64,000 nucleotides of DNA from the NCBI GenBank assembly GCA_958296385.1, contig OY282494.1:1471416-1535415 (forward strand). Reading direction: 5' to 3'. This document shows, one piece after another, positions 31,137 through 39,932 of the stretch. Every line of letters starts with the position of its first letter. Within the stretch, counting starts at the first letter, position 1. Below the pieces are notes generated by a model. It had not been told where the DNA came from. It searched no databases and saw only the letters and a list, made by a program, of their open reading frames with translations. This stretch comes from an uncultured Dehalococcoidia bacterium. GTDB lineage: Bacteria > Chloroflexota > Dehalococcoidia > Lucifugimonadales > UBA3495. The position numbers and the translations under genes are program-made.

Positions 31137-32405
31137 ATGCCTACGTTTCAAGCCCCCCGGGGCACTGCCGACCGGCTGCCGGCTGAGCAGAAGTACTGGC
31201 GTTACATTGAGGCCCATGCTGCCGACGTGGCCCGTCGGTTTGGCTATGGGCGTATTGACAGCCCGATGTTTGAGGACGCCGGCCTGTTTGTGCGCGGCGT
31301 TGGCGAAGGGACTGACATTGTTGAGAAAGAGATGTACGTCTTTGAGGACCGGGGCGGCGATTTGCTTACGCTGCGGGCCGAGGGGACGGCTCCGGTTTGC
31401 CGGGCCTATCTGCAACACGGGCTGCACAATGGGCCGCAGCCGGTGCGTCTCTATTATCTTTGCCCCGTGTTTCGCTACGAGCGGCCCCAGGCCGGGCGCT
31501 TTCGCCAGCACCATCAGTTTGGCGTGGAGGCCATTGGCGACCCGGATCCGTCGGTGGACGCCGAGGTTATTGAGCTGGCCTGGACGCTGATGCACGACAT
31601 CGGCTTGCAGGACATTACCCTGTTCACCAACAGCATCGGCGACGCCAACTGCCGGCCGGAGTACATCGCGGCTCTGCAATCCTATTACGAGAAATCCGCC
31701 GGGCATCTGTGCCCGGATTGCCGGGGGCGGCTGGAGCGCAACCCGCTGCGCCTGCTGGACTGCAAGGTGGCAACCTGCCGCGCGCTGGGCGAGGAGGCGC
31801 CCAAGTCGGTGGAGTGCCTGTGCGCCGATTGCCAGACGCACTGGGACCGGGTGCAGTCTTACCTGGCGGCCATCGGCGTGCCCAACCGGGTTGACCACCG
31901 GCTGGTGCGGGGGCTGGATTATTACACCCGCACGGTGTTTGAGATACAACCGGCGGTGGAGGGCGCGCAGTCCACCATCTGCGGCGGCGGGCGGTATGAC
32001 GCTTTGATGGAGCAGCTGGGCGGCCGGCCGACGCCGGGCATCGGGTTTGGCAGCGGCATCGAGCGGCTGGCGCTCAACCTGCAACGGGCCGCGGCCCCGG
32101 TGCCGGACGAACCGTCGCCGCGCTATCTGATTGCCACCATCGGCGCGGGCGCGCGGGTTGCCGGCGTTGGGCTGGCGCACCGGCTGCGGGCCGCCGGCGT
32201 GGGGGCGATTCTCGCCAACGGCGGCCGGGCGCTGCGGGGGCAGATGCGCCAGGCCAGCGCGCTGGGCGTGGACGCGGTGCTCATCCTGGGCGATGACGAA
32301 GTGCGCGACGGAACGGTGGCCGTGCGCAACATGGCCTCGTCCAGCCAGGACGTGCTGCCGCTGGAGCAGTTTGTGCGGGACGCCGCCGGCGTCAGTCCAT
32401 CGTAA
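31137..32405 (+). CDS. hisS: Histidyl-tRNA synthetase
   Basis: Charges tRNA-His. A 422-residue class II synthetase beginning FQAPRGTADRLP, with motif 1 around VARRFGYGRIDSPMFED, motif 2 at FRYERPQAGRFRQHHQFGVE, the histidine-specific LVRGLDYYTRTVFE near 257-270, and motif 3 at GIGFGSGIERL. A cysteine cluster (CPDC near 191-194, further Cys to about 226) suggests bound zinc. The C-terminal anticodon domain is present. Its stop overlaps the convergent monooxygenase gene by 14 bases. Confidence 0.96.
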   Translation: MPTFQAPRGTADRLPAEQKYWRYIEAHAADVARRFGYGRIDSPMFEDAGLFVRGVGEGTDIVEKEMYVFEDRGGDLLTLRAEGTAPVCRAYLQHGLHNGPQPVRLYYLCPVFRYERPQAGRFRQHHQFGVEAIGDPDPSVDAEVIELAWTLMHDIGLQDITLFTNSIGDANCRPEYIAALQSYYEKSAGHLCPDCRGRLERNPLRLLDCKVATCRALGEEAPKSVECLCADCQTHWDRVQSYLAAIGVPNRVDHRLVRGLDYYTRTVFEIQPAVEGAQSTICGGGRYDALMEQLGGRPTPGIGFGSGIERLALNLQRAAAPVPDEPSPRYLIATIGAGARVAGVGLAHRLRAAGVGAILANGGRALRGQMRQASALGVDAVLILGDDEVRDGTVAVRNMASSSQDVLPLEQFVRDAAGVSPS

Positions 32406-34026
32406 AGCCTTCGTAGCCGTTGGCGGCTACCTCGGCGCGGCGGGCGCGCATTACGGGGGCGCTGTCGGGGCTGGTCAGCAGCATCCGGGGCTTGCCGGGG
32501 ATGTTGGCGCCGACGAACCACGAGTTGGCCTGCGAGCGCAGGATATTCTGACTGGCCTCAATCACGTGTTCCCGCCAGCCGTCCTCGGCCTGCGGCGTGG
32601 GCTGGATGCGGATGTACTCGTGCTCCCGCATATAAGCGATGCAGTCGGTTACCCACTCCACGATGGACTCGGAGCCGCGCACGAAGTTGCCCACTGAGGC
32701 GGAGTTGATGGTGAAAAGGTTGGGGAATCCGGCGCTCTGGATGCCCATGTAGGAACGGGGGCCGTCGGCGTACTTGTCTTTCAGGGCCAGGCCGCTCTCG
32801 CCGATGATGTTGATGCGGTTCAGCGGGCCGGTTACGGCGTCAAAGCCGGTGGCAAAGATGATGACGTCCAGCTCGTACTCGGCGGCGGCGGTTTGCAGGC
32901 CGGCGGGCGTGACGCGCGCGATGGGCGCCGTTCGGACGTCCACCAGCAGGACGTTATCCCGATTGAAAACATCGTAGTAGCCGCTTTCCAGCGGGAGGCG
33001 CTTGGAGCCGAAAGGATGGTCTTTGGGCACCAGCAACTCGGCTACTTCGGGGTCGTGCACCCGCGCGCGGATTTTATCGCGCACGAACCGGGCGTAGTCC
33101 TCGTTGGCCGCGCCGGGCATCATAATGTCGTAGAAATTGGCCAGCCACTTCTTGAAACCCGGCTCAGCCCAAAGCGCTTCGTACTGCGACAGCCGCTCCT
33201 CCTCGGAAACGTCCCAGGCCGACCGGGGGTCGAACTGGTGGACGAATGCTCCGGGCGTTTCGCTGCACTTCCGAAAGATTTCGGGATAAGCGGCTTTGAT
33301 GCGACGCTGCCACTCGTCGTCAATCCGGGAGTTGCGCAGCGGGGCGCAGTAGTTGGCGGTGCGCTGAAAGACGGTGAGCTGGCCCACTTCATCCACGATT
33401 TCGGGGATGAGCTGGACGGCGCTGGCGCCGGTGCCAACCACGCCAACGCGCTTGCCGGCCAAGTCCATACCCTCTTTGGGCCAGCGTCCGGTATGGCACC
33501 AGCTGCCCTGGAAAGTGTCCAGCCCCTCAAAGGGCGGCAGGTAATGGGCCGACAGGATGCCCACCGCCGTCACCAGGAACCGGCCCCGGGAGCGGCGGCC
33601 ATCCTCGATATGCACTTCCCAACGCTTGTCGTGTTCGTCGTAAATCGCCGAGGCCACCCGCGCGTTGAACTGGACGTGCCGGCGCAGGTCAAACTTGTCG
33701 GCAACGTAGTTGAGATAGCGTTCGTTCTCCGGCTGGCCGGAGAAATGCTCTTTCCAGTCCCATTCTTCCAGCAGCTCTTTGGAGAAAGAATAGGCGTAGG
33801 AATAACTCTCGGAGTCAAAGCGGGCGCCGGGGTAGCGGTTCCAGTACCAGGTGCCGCCGACGCCGCTGGCGTCCTCAAACACCTGCACCGAGAAACCCAG
33901 CTCCCGCAGGCGGTACAGCTGATAGAGGCCGGTAACGCCGGCGCCGATGATGATTGCGTCAAACTCCGGCGCTGCGCCGTCGGATTGGGCGTCCGGCGCC
34001 GCCCGGCGATCCGTAAAACTGCTCAT
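32392..34026 (-). CDS. Baeyer-Villiger-type flavin monooxygenase
   Basis: A 544-residue FAD/NADPH enzyme of the cyclohexanone/phenylacetone monooxygenase group, inserting oxygen next to a ketone carbonyl. It shows the FAD site GAGVTG near 28-33, VGGTWYWNRYPGARFDSES, the Baeyer-Villiger fingerprint pattern FxGxxxHxxxW near 160-172 (FQGSWCHTGRWP), and the NADPH site GVVGTGASA. ATG 34026 follows GAGGGGGG; the upstream extension to 34167 has no support. The substrate is unknown. Confidence 0.9.
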   Translation of the reverse strand: MSSFTDRRAAPDAQSDGAAPEFDAIIIGAGVTGLYQLYRLRELGFSVQVFEDASGVGGTWYWNRYPGARFDSESYSYAYSFSKELLEEWDWKEHFSGQPENERYLNYVADKFDLRRHVQFNARVASAIYDEHDKRWEVHIEDGRRSRGRFLVTAVGILSAHYLPPFEGLDTFQGSWCHTGRWPKEGMDLAGKRVGVVGTGASAVQLIPEIVDEVGQLTVFQRTANYCAPLRNSRIDDEWQRRIKAAYPEIFRKCSETPGAFVHQFDPRSAWDVSEEERLSQYEALWAEPGFKKWLANFYDIMMPGAANEDYARFVRDKIRARVHDPEVAELLVPKDHPFGSKRLPLESGYYDVFNRDNVLLVDVRTAPIARVTPAGLQTAAAEYELDVIIFATGFDAVTGPLNRINIIGESGLALKDKYADGPRSYMGIQSAGFPNLFTINSASVGNFVRGSESIVEWVTDCIAYMREHEYIRIQPTPQAEDGWREHVIEASQNILRSQANSWFVGANIPGKPRMLLTSPDSAPVMRARRAEVAANGYEGFTMD

Positions 34027-34056
34027 TATGTCCCCCCTCAAACTTACAACGGATGG

Positions 34057-34062
34057 ATTATA
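34057..34062 (-). promoter_or_regulatory. Putative -10 of the monooxygenase gene
   Basis: TATAAT on the minus strand 31 bases before ATG 34026; no clear -35. Confidence 0.35.
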
Positions 34063-34187
34063 AACGATTTTGCGACTTGCGGGGTATCGGAGTGGCCGGG
34101 GTATCAATGATTGACCGGGGCGGTTAGGATGTTTAGAGTGATTTCGGACAGGCAGGATGGGGCGCAACGGGATGCAAGGAGGCGATG

Positions 34188-35210
34188 ATGCCGCATTATA
34201 TGTACGTAGCAGTTCAGGCGGACAACCGGATTGCGGTTTTTACCGCATCGCCGGACGACGGGGGGTTGACGCATCAGGCGGACGTAGCGGTTCCCGGCGG
34301 GCCGTTCACTATGGCTATCAGCCCGGATCGCCGGTATCTTTACGTTGGCTGCCGGGAGACGCCGCAAATCGTCAGCTTTCGGATTGACCAGTCTAACGGC
34401 AGTCTGGAGCAGAACGGTACGGTTCCGGTGGCGGCCTGGCCCACGTACATTGCCACCGACCGGCGGGGCAGGTTCGTGCTGTCGGCTTATTACCAGGGGG
34501 CGCACGTGGGGGTGCATCCGATTGGCGATGACGGTTCGGTGGGCGGCGCCCCGATTGAGTGGCTGGAAACGGCCACCGGCGCCCACGCGATGCAAACCGA
34601 TCCGACGAACCGCTACGCCTTTGTGCCGCACATCGCCGGCAACGGGCCTAATTCAATCTACCAGTTCCGGTTTGACGAGAACAGCGGGAACATCAGCTAC
34701 AACGCGCCGCCGTCGGTAGAACCGGCCGGGTTCTCCGGCCCCCGTCATTTCTGCTTTCACCCGTCGCTGGATGTGCTGTACTTCTCCGACGAGCAGGGTT
34801 GCAGCGTAACGGCCTATCGTCTGGACACCGGGGCCGGAACGCTGACGGAAATGCAGACGGTTACCACGCTGCCGGAGGATTATCCGGAACGCAACACCTG
34901 CTCGCAGATACAGATAACGGCCTCGGGGCGGTTCCTCTACGCGCCCAACCGGGGGCATGACAGCGTGGCCGCCTTTACCGTTGACGCCGCCACCGGCGCA
35001 CTGACGCCCAACGGAATCGTGCCCTCAGAGGCGCGCCCCAACGCATTGGGCCTGGGGCCCGGCGACCAGTATCTCTACTCCGCCGGCCAGGATTCGGGCC
35101 AGATGGCGGTGTTCCGAATCGACCAGCAGTCGGGCGAATTGACCCGGACGCACACCGTGCCGTTGGGGAACGGGCCCTGCTGGATTTCGGTGACCGAACT
35201 GGTCGGGTGA
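34188..35210 (+). CDS. Lactonase family beta-propeller protein (6-phosphogluconolactonase-like)
   Basis: A 340-residue seven-bladed propeller of the YbhE/Pgl type. Repeated blade marks are MAISPDRRYLYVGCRE, PRHFCFHPSLDVLYFSDE, ITASGRFLYAPNRG and PNALGLGPGDQYLYSAG. In E. coli this family hydrolyses 6-phosphogluconolactone, but many members act on other lactones. AAGGAGG lies five bases before ATG 34188, making it better than ATG 34185. It is divergent from the monooxygenase, whose ester/lactone product could be its substrate; that link is inference. Confidence 0.85.
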   Translation: MPHYMYVAVQADNRIAVFTASPDDGGLTHQADVAVPGGPFTMAISPDRRYLYVGCRETPQIVSFRIDQSNGSLEQNGTVPVAAWPTYIATDRRGRFVLSAYYQGAHVGVHPIGDDGSVGGAPIEWLETATGAHAMQTDPTNRYAFVPHIAGNGPNSIYQFRFDENSGNISYNAPPSVEPAGFSGPRHFCFHPSLDVLYFSDEQGCSVTAYRLDTGAGTLTEMQTVTTLPEDYPERNTCSQIQITASGRFLYAPNRGHDSVAAFTVDAATGALTPNGIVPSEARPNALGLGPGDQYLYSAGQDSGQMAVFRIDQQSGELTRTHTVPLGNGPCWISVTELVG

Positions 35211-35285
35211 GTTGGGCAATGCCGCAATACGGTATGCTGTGCCGGCGCAAGATTGGCGGCGATTGAATTGGTTGGAGGCGCAACG

Positions 35286-36221
35286 ATGGCGGATTTGGTA
35301 CTACGCACGGCGGTGGGCAACTACGGGCATACGGCCCCGTTAAAGGATGGCAGCGTAACCTCCGGTATGTTCGCTATGGAGCATATTGAGGTGTCGCCGG
35401 TTACCAGCATATTCCGGCGGATGGTGCGGGGGCTGGAGTTTGACGTTGCGGAGATGGCACTGTCCACCTATCTGTGCGCCCGCGCGCACGGCAAGCCTTT
35501 CACCGGCCTGCCCGTCTTTCTAACCCGCGCTTTTTATCACGGCGGCCTGCTGGTCAACACGCGCCGCGGCATTGCATCGCCCCGGGATTTGGAGGGCAAG
35601 CGGGTTGGCCTGCGCAGCTACACCCTCACCCCCGGCGTGTGGACGCGGGGGATTTTGCAGAGCGAGTACGGCGTTGACCTTGACGCCGTTACCTGGGTGC
35701 TGTCCGGGGACGAACACGTAGCCGAGTTTGTCGCTCCGGGCAACGTGGTTTCGTCGCCGAACAACGACCTGGCCGAGATGCTGCTATCCGGCGAAATTGA
35801 CGCCGCCATCGGCGCCGGCGCCGTCGATTCGCCGGACGTCAAGCCGCTGTTTGCGGAACCGGAGCAGTTGGACGCCGCCTGGCATCGCAAGACGGGCGTC
35901 TATCCCATCAGCCATCTGCTGGTCGCGCGGGATGCGGCGCTGGAATCCGAGTCGGGGCTGGCGCAGGAACTGTTTGACGTGTTCAAGGCGGCCAAAGGCC
36001 CGTACCTGGAACGGCTGCGCTCCGGAGAGGCCGCCGCCCCCGCAGACCGGGCGCTGCTGGATCTGGGCCAGGTGGTTGGCGATGACCCCATCCCCTACGG
36101 CTTTGCGAGTTCACGGCAAACGCTGGAAACCTTTATCGGTTTCAACGTTGCGCAGGGCGTGATTCCGCAGAAAGTTGACCCTGAGGAACTGTTCCCATCG
36201 TCCACGCTGGCGCTGGCGTGA
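35286..36221 (+). CDS. 4,5-dihydroxyphthalate decarboxylase-like protein (periplasmic-binding fold)
   Basis: A 311-residue protein matching the dihydroxyphthalate-decarboxylase branch of the periplasmic-binding fold: NYGHTAPLKDGSVTSGM near 10-26, FRRMVRGLEFDVAEMALSTY near 39-58, then GKPFTGLPVFLTRAF, the ASPRDLEGKRVGLRS element and GVWTRGILQSEYGVD. No signal peptide is present, so it is likely a cytosolic enzyme and not a transporter binding protein. ATG 35286 with GGAGG seven bases upstream is the start. It precedes an LLM oxidoreductase and an acyl-CoA-dehydrogenase-like gene. Confidence 0.8.
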   Translation: MADLVLRTAVGNYGHTAPLKDGSVTSGMFAMEHIEVSPVTSIFRRMVRGLEFDVAEMALSTYLCARAHGKPFTGLPVFLTRAFYHGGLLVNTRRGIASPRDLEGKRVGLRSYTLTPGVWTRGILQSEYGVDLDAVTWVLSGDEHVAEFVAPGNVVSSPNNDLAEMLLSGEIDAAIGAGAVDSPDVKPLFAEPEQLDAAWHRKTGVYPISHLLVARDAALESESGLAQELFDVFKAAKGPYLERLRSGEAAAPADRALLDLGQVVGDDPIPYGFASSRQTLETFIGFNVAQGVIPQKVDPEELFPSSTLALA

Positions 36222-36275
36222 CCGGGGGCCGTCACCACCAATCGCATCCCGCAATCGCATCCCGGAGGTGGTCTG

Positions 36276-37190
36276 GTGCAGTATTCGTTTCGGATTCCCA
36301 ATGCGGATTATCTGGGGTTTCCGGCAACGCCGGAGGCTATTGTTGAGTCGGCTGGCCAAGCGGAGGCGTTGGGCTTTGACGCCTTGTTTGTCAACGACCA
36401 CGTGATTGTGGACGACTCGCCGCGCAGCGAGCCGTGGCGGAACGTGTATGACCCGCTGATGGCGCTGTCATACGTAGCGGCGCGCACTTCCAAAGTGATG
36501 CTGGGAACGTCGGTGCTCATCATGCCGTACCGCAACCCGATTGTGACCGCCAAGATGGTAGCCACGCTGGACCAGATGTCGGGTGGCCGGGCCATCGCCG
36601 GCGTAGGTTCGGGGTGGAACGCCGCCGAGTACGCCGCTTTGGGCGTGCCGCACGGGGAGCGGGGCGCGCGCACCAACGAGTACCTGCGCCTGTGGCAGGC
36701 GTGCTGGGCGCCGGGGCCAACCACCTTTCACGGGCGGTTTTTCGCCTTTGCGGATATGCACGTGTACCCCAAGCCGCACCAGCAGCCGCACCCGCCCATC
36801 TGGATTGGCGGTTCCAGCCGGGCCTCGCTGCGCCGGACCGCGCGGTTCGCCCAAGTATGGCAGCCCACGCCCACGGCCCTGCCGGCCCTGATTGACAATC
36901 AGAACTATCTGCGAGAGGCGTGCGCCGAGCTGGGCCGGGATGACGTGCCCCGTACCCGGATGAGTTTCCGGGTCAACTTCAGCCGCATCACCGGCAGCGC
37001 CGGCTCCGCCGGCGACCGGCCCACCGGACAGGGCAGCGTAGCCGAAGTCATCTCGGACATGAAACGCTACCGGCAAGAGGCCGGTCTGGAGGAATTCCAA
37101 ATCAACTTCAACGGCTGCGGCAGTCTCCAGCAGCTTTTGGACTCGATGGACTTGCTGGTGCAAGAGGTGATTCCGAAAGTTGACGCTTAA
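36276..37190 (+). CDS. LLM class (luciferase-like) flavin/F420 oxidoreductase
   Basis: A 304-residue TIM-barrel enzyme of the bacterial luciferase-like family. Characteristic parts are EALGFDALFVNDHV near 31-44, PIVTAKMVATLDQMSGGR near 90-107, GVGSGWNAAEYAALGV near 111-126 and HPPIWIGGSS near 170-179. The cofactor may be FMN or F420 and the substrate is unknown. GTG 36276 follows GGAGG at eight bases. The short gaps around it suggest an operon with the neighbouring decarboxylase-like and dehydrogenase-like genes. Confidence 0.88.
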   Translation: MQYSFRIPNADYLGFPATPEAIVESAGQAEALGFDALFVNDHVIVDDSPRSEPWRNVYDPLMALSYVAARTSKVMLGTSVLIMPYRNPIVTAKMVATLDQMSGGRAIAGVGSGWNAAEYAALGVPHGERGARTNEYLRLWQACWAPGPTTFHGRFFAFADMHVYPKPHQQPHPPIWIGGSSRASLRRTARFAQVWQPTPTALPALIDNQNYLREACAELGRDDVPRTRMSFRVNFSRITGSAGSAGDRPTGQGSVAEVISDMKRYRQEAGLEEFQINFNGCGSLQQLLDSMDLLVQEVIPKVDA

Positions 37191-37215
37191 CGGCGGCGGC
37201 GGCCGGGTGATTGCT

Positions 37216-38400
37216 ATGGACAGACTGACGGCTTTCCCCGTGGCGCGGGCGGCAAAGCGGCGTGTTTTGATGGCTGCGGTGGCGGGCGTGCGGGCTACGC
37301 TGGAGGCTGGGGCAGCGGCCGCGGAAAAGGACGCCACACTGCCGCCGGCGTCGGTGGCAGCGCTTTACGATTCCGGGCTGCTGCGCCTCAAGATGCCCCA
37401 CGTGCTGGGCGGCGCCGAGGCCGACCCGGTTACGCAGCTTGACGTATTAGAGGAAGTCAGCCGGATTGACCCGGCGGCGGGCTGGTGCCTGATGATTGGC
37501 GCGGCCAGCCTGGGCAGCCTGGCCGCCTTTCTGCCGGATGACGCCATCGCCGAGCTATTCGCCGACGGCAGCCCGCCCCTAACCGCCGGCGCGTTTGCGC
37601 CTTTCGGCACGGCGGTTCCGGTGGACGGCGGCTATCGGCTCAGCGGACGCTGGCCCTTTGGCAGCGGCGTCCGGCACTCGCAATACGTATCGGCCGGCGC
37701 GCGGGTAGTCACCCAAGACGCCGGACATCCGCCCCAGCTCCGATGCGTAATGCCTACCGCCGCCGTGCGGATTCACGACAATTGGCAGGTGATGGGACTG
37801 CGCGGCACGGGGAGCTGCGATTTCTCGGTGGAGGATTTGTTCGTGCCGCAGCGGTTCGCCTGGGACGTGTCGCTAACCGAACCCAAGCGGGGCGGCGCCC
37901 TGTACCGCTTGGGCCGTCCGGGTTTCGTAACCAACGAACACTCCGCCTTTGCCCTGGGCGTGGGCCGCCGGGCTCTGGACGCACTGACCGAAACCGTGCA
38001 GTCAAAGACGCGGGGCTACAACTCGCGCAACCTGCTGGCGCAGCGTCCGGCGATTCAGCGGGCTTTGGGAGAATGCGACTTGCGCCTGCGGGCGGCGCGC
38101 GCGCTGAACGTGGCGGTATTAGAGGAGGCGTGGCAGTCGGTATGCGCCGGCCAAACACCAGAGCCGGCGCTACAAGCCCGGCTCCGCGGCTGTGCCACCT
38201 ACACCACCGACGTGGCCGCCGATATAACCGCGCAAGCGTTCCGCTACGGCGGCGGCACCGCGCTGTTCAGCAACGACGCCTTGCAGCAATGCTTGCGCGA
38301 CATCAACGCCGCCGCCCAGCACCAAATGGTAAGCGACACCGCCTACGAAAACCACGGCCAATTCCTGCTAAACCTGCCCGACGCGCGGGCGATGGAATAA
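37216..38400 (+). CDS. Acyl-CoA dehydrogenase-like flavin monooxygenase
   Basis: A 394-residue protein of the acyl-CoA dehydrogenase fold closest to the group-D flavin monooxygenases (HsaA, DszC and hydroxyphenylacetate-hydroxylase C2 types). Evidence: the N-terminal helix LPPASVAALYDSGLLRLKMP, then YRLSGRWPFGSGVRHSQYV, the GLRGTGSCDFSVEDLFVP flavin-region strand, and the C-terminal type 2 helical domain. ATG 37216 follows a weak GGGTGA site. The context supports oxidation of an aromatic or heterocyclic substrate by reduced flavin. Confidence 0.82.
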   Translation: MDRLTAFPVARAAKRRVLMAAVAGVRATLEAGAAAAEKDATLPPASVAALYDSGLLRLKMPHVLGGAEADPVTQLDVLEEVSRIDPAAGWCLMIGAASLGSLAAFLPDDAIAELFADGSPPLTAGAFAPFGTAVPVDGGYRLSGRWPFGSGVRHSQYVSAGARVVTQDAGHPPQLRCVMPTAAVRIHDNWQVMGLRGTGSCDFSVEDLFVPQRFAWDVSLTEPKRGGALYRLGRPGFVTNEHSAFALGVGRRALDALTETVQSKTRGYNSRNLLAQRPAIQRALGECDLRLRAARALNVAVLEEAWQSVCAGQTPEPALQARLRGCATYTTDVAADITAQAFRYGGGTALFSNDALQQCLRDINAAAQHQMVSDTAYENHGQFLLNLPDARAME

Positions 38401-38407
38401 CAGCAGC

Positions 38408-38444
38408 AAAAATCCCCGCTTGATTCAGTCGTCAAGCGGGGATT
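38408..38444 (-). terminator. Terminator of tRNA-Phe
   Basis: A 13-bp perfect stem (38411-38423 with 38432-38444), eight-base loop; read on the minus strand it ends in TTTTT. It follows the leftward tRNA-Phe and may also help stop the rightward dehydrogenase-like gene ending at 38400. Confidence 0.85.
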
Positions 38445-38461
38445 GGTTCGAATCAAAAGAA

Positions 38462-38538
38462 TGGTGCCGAGGGGCGGACTCGAACCACCGACACCGGCAT
38501 TTTCAGTGCCGTGCTCTACCAAGCTGAGCTACCTCGGC
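38462..38538 (-). tRNA. tRNA-Phe (GAA anticodon)
   Basis: Minus-strand cloverleaf: acceptor GCCGAGG pairs with CCTCGGC, D arm TAGCTCAGCTTGGTAGAGCA, anticodon stem CGGCA/TGCCG with loop CTGAAAA (GAA at 38504-38502), T arm GGTTCGAGTCC, discriminator A and an encoded CCA (38464-38462). Confidence 0.96.
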
Positions 38539-38550
38539 GGGATTAGGTTA

Positions 38551-38579
38551 AGCATACCGCTGACTTGGTGCGGTGTCAA
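38551..38579 (-). promoter_or_regulatory. Promoter of tRNA-Phe
   Basis: On the minus strand TTGACA (38579-38574), a 17-base spacer and TATGCT (38556-38551), 13 bases before the tRNA. Confidence 0.7.
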
Positions 38580-38652
38580 ATGCGGGGGGTGTTCGGCAGC
38601 GGTTCGTTTCAGGTGGTTTGGCCAGCCGACTGTACCGATGCGGTGTCGTTAA

Positions 38653-38661
38653 TGCTACAAT
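38653..38661 (+). promoter_or_regulatory. Putative extended -10 before the small-protein/DUF2335 pair
   Basis: TGcTACAAT, 138 bases upstream of the ATG at 38799. Nothing else is recognised in the 38580-38798 gap. Confidence 0.35.
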
Positions 38662-38798
38662 CACCCTACGCGCCTGTAGTGCGTAACCGGCCTGCGGCAA
38701 CACTGCCGTACATCAAACGCTGGCGATTGAATGTTTGACGTTCACGAAACCCCTAGCGCCGTGTACCGGGGCCGTCACAAATCTGGAGGCAATCCGAA

Positions 38799-39092
38799 AT
38801 GACACCGAAGCGCCGTCCTACCCTCATCAACTACGCCCGCCCATCCTTTGCAGAGGGGATGGCCCGTGTGCTGGACATCGGCGGTACGCTGAACCAGTAC
38901 GATGCGGATGACTTGATGGAGATTTACCACGAACTCCGCGCCCGCCGGCTGGCCCGCCCCTCCATTCCCGAAGCCGAAGCCGAAGCTACCCGGGATGTCT
39001 GGCTTGCCGTCGGGCAGAGCATCCGCGACGCTATGGGCTACTTCGAGGCCGATATGCGGGACAATCCGCAATCCGATGAGATGAGTAAGTGA
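38799..39092 (+). CDS. Small hypothetical protein paired with DUF2335 gene
   Basis: A 97-residue charged soluble protein (MTPKRRPTLINYARPSFAEG onward) without a family I can name. It looks helical and has no membrane segment. GGAGG is ten bases before the ATG. Its TGA overlaps the GTG of the next gene, so the two are translationally coupled and may act together. Confidence 0.65.
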   Translation: MTPKRRPTLINYARPSFAEGMARVLDIGGTLNQYDADDLMEIYHELRARRLARPSIPEAEAEATRDVWLAVGQSIRDAMGYFEADMRDNPQSDEMSK

Positions 39093-39583
39093 ACGAACCG
39101 GACGTTGACAGCCAGCCCGTCGCGAACCCGATGGTGCCATCGTCGCCGGACACCCCCGGTCAATCGGTTGCCCTTCTCGCATCTTCGTGGACTGGCCCGC
39201 TGCCGCCGCCGGACATCCTCCAGGAATACGATGCGGTGATACCCGGAGCGGCCAATCGTATCCTGGTGCTGGCCGAAAATCTACGGCAGCACAACATTGG
39301 CATGGCGAAAGCCGCCTCAGAAAGGGAAGATAAAGCCCTGTCATTGGTGGGCAAAACCCTCTCCGGAGACGCATCCCGGAGCAAGATTGGCCTGTGGCTC
39401 GGTTTTGTCCTTGCCCTGGTCGGAATGGGCATTGCCGCCTGGCTGGTATCAACCGGCAAAACGGGGTTTGGGCTGGCATTCCTCTTTACGCCGCTGGCCG
39501 GCCTGGCCGGTGTGTTCGTGTACGGCACACAAGCGCGCAACGCGGAACGCCGCCGCAACTCCGCAAACCAGCCGGATGAATGA
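39089..39583 (+). CDS. DUF2335 predicted membrane protein
   Basis: A 164-residue protein. The soluble half contains PPPDILQEYDAVIPGAANRI and LAENLRQHN, the typical DUF2335 opening, and is followed by two membrane helices near 101-119 and 124-144. DUF2335 proteins are common in accessory DNA; their role is not known, and a phage-holin-like guess has no direct support here. It starts at GTG 39089 and ends in a Rho-independent terminator at 39634. Confidence 0.75.
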   Translation: MNEPDVDSQPVANPMVPSSPDTPGQSVALLASSWTGPLPPPDILQEYDAVIPGAANRILVLAENLRQHNIGMAKAASEREDKALSLVGKTLSGDASRSKIGLWLGFVLALVGMGIAAWLVSTGKTGFGLAFLFTPLAGLAGVFVYGTQARNAERRRNSANQPDE

Positions 39584-39633
39584 ACGCTACGGAACCGCTC
39601 AATCCCGGTAACGCTCCCGCTATCGAACGGTCT

Positions 39634-39656
39634 GGTGCCTGTATAGGCACCTTTTT
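39634..39656 (+). terminator. Rho-independent terminator after the DUF2335 gene
   Basis: Stem GGTGCC/GGCACC (39634-39639, 39646-39651), six-base loop, five T. Confidence 0.85.
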
Positions 39657-39730
39657 GTTTGCCAGTTGGAGAGCATCCCGGCGGCTGTCGGAACGCGAGG
39701 TCACTATTGTTCACCGTGGAATTACACGAC

Positions 39731-39840
39731 GAATGTGCACAATGGAATGTGCACAACGAATGTGCACAACGGAATGTGCACAACGAATGTGCACAACGGA
39801 ATGTGCACAACGGAATGTGCACAACGGAATGTGCACAACG
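39731..39840. repeat. Eight-copy GAATGTGCACAA direct-repeat array
   Basis: GAATGTGCACAA begins at 39731, 39745, 39758, 39772, 39785, 39799, 39813 and 39827, a spacing of 13 or 14 bases, joined by C, CG or TG. Each unit holds the palindrome TGTGCACA. There are no unique spacers, so it is not a CRISPR. It lies between a terminator and a small-gene start, and open frames through it are low-complexity. It resembles iterons or a cluster of regulator sites. Confidence 0.85.
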
Positions 39841-39932
39841 AATACTATTACGCATTGGGGTAGTCACAGGTGCTTGACCAGAGCGCTAATATATGGTTAG
39901 ATAAGGTATCTAGTATAGGAGGGACGGCAACG

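Noticed and set aside
38799-39583. Possible prophage fragment because of the DUF2335 gene
   Set aside because: No integrase, terminase or structural genes are nearby; the gene pair could equally be ordinary accessory DNA.
39731-39840. Possible CRISPR array
   Set aside because: Units of 13-14 bases are contiguous with no unique spacers, and no cas genes are present.
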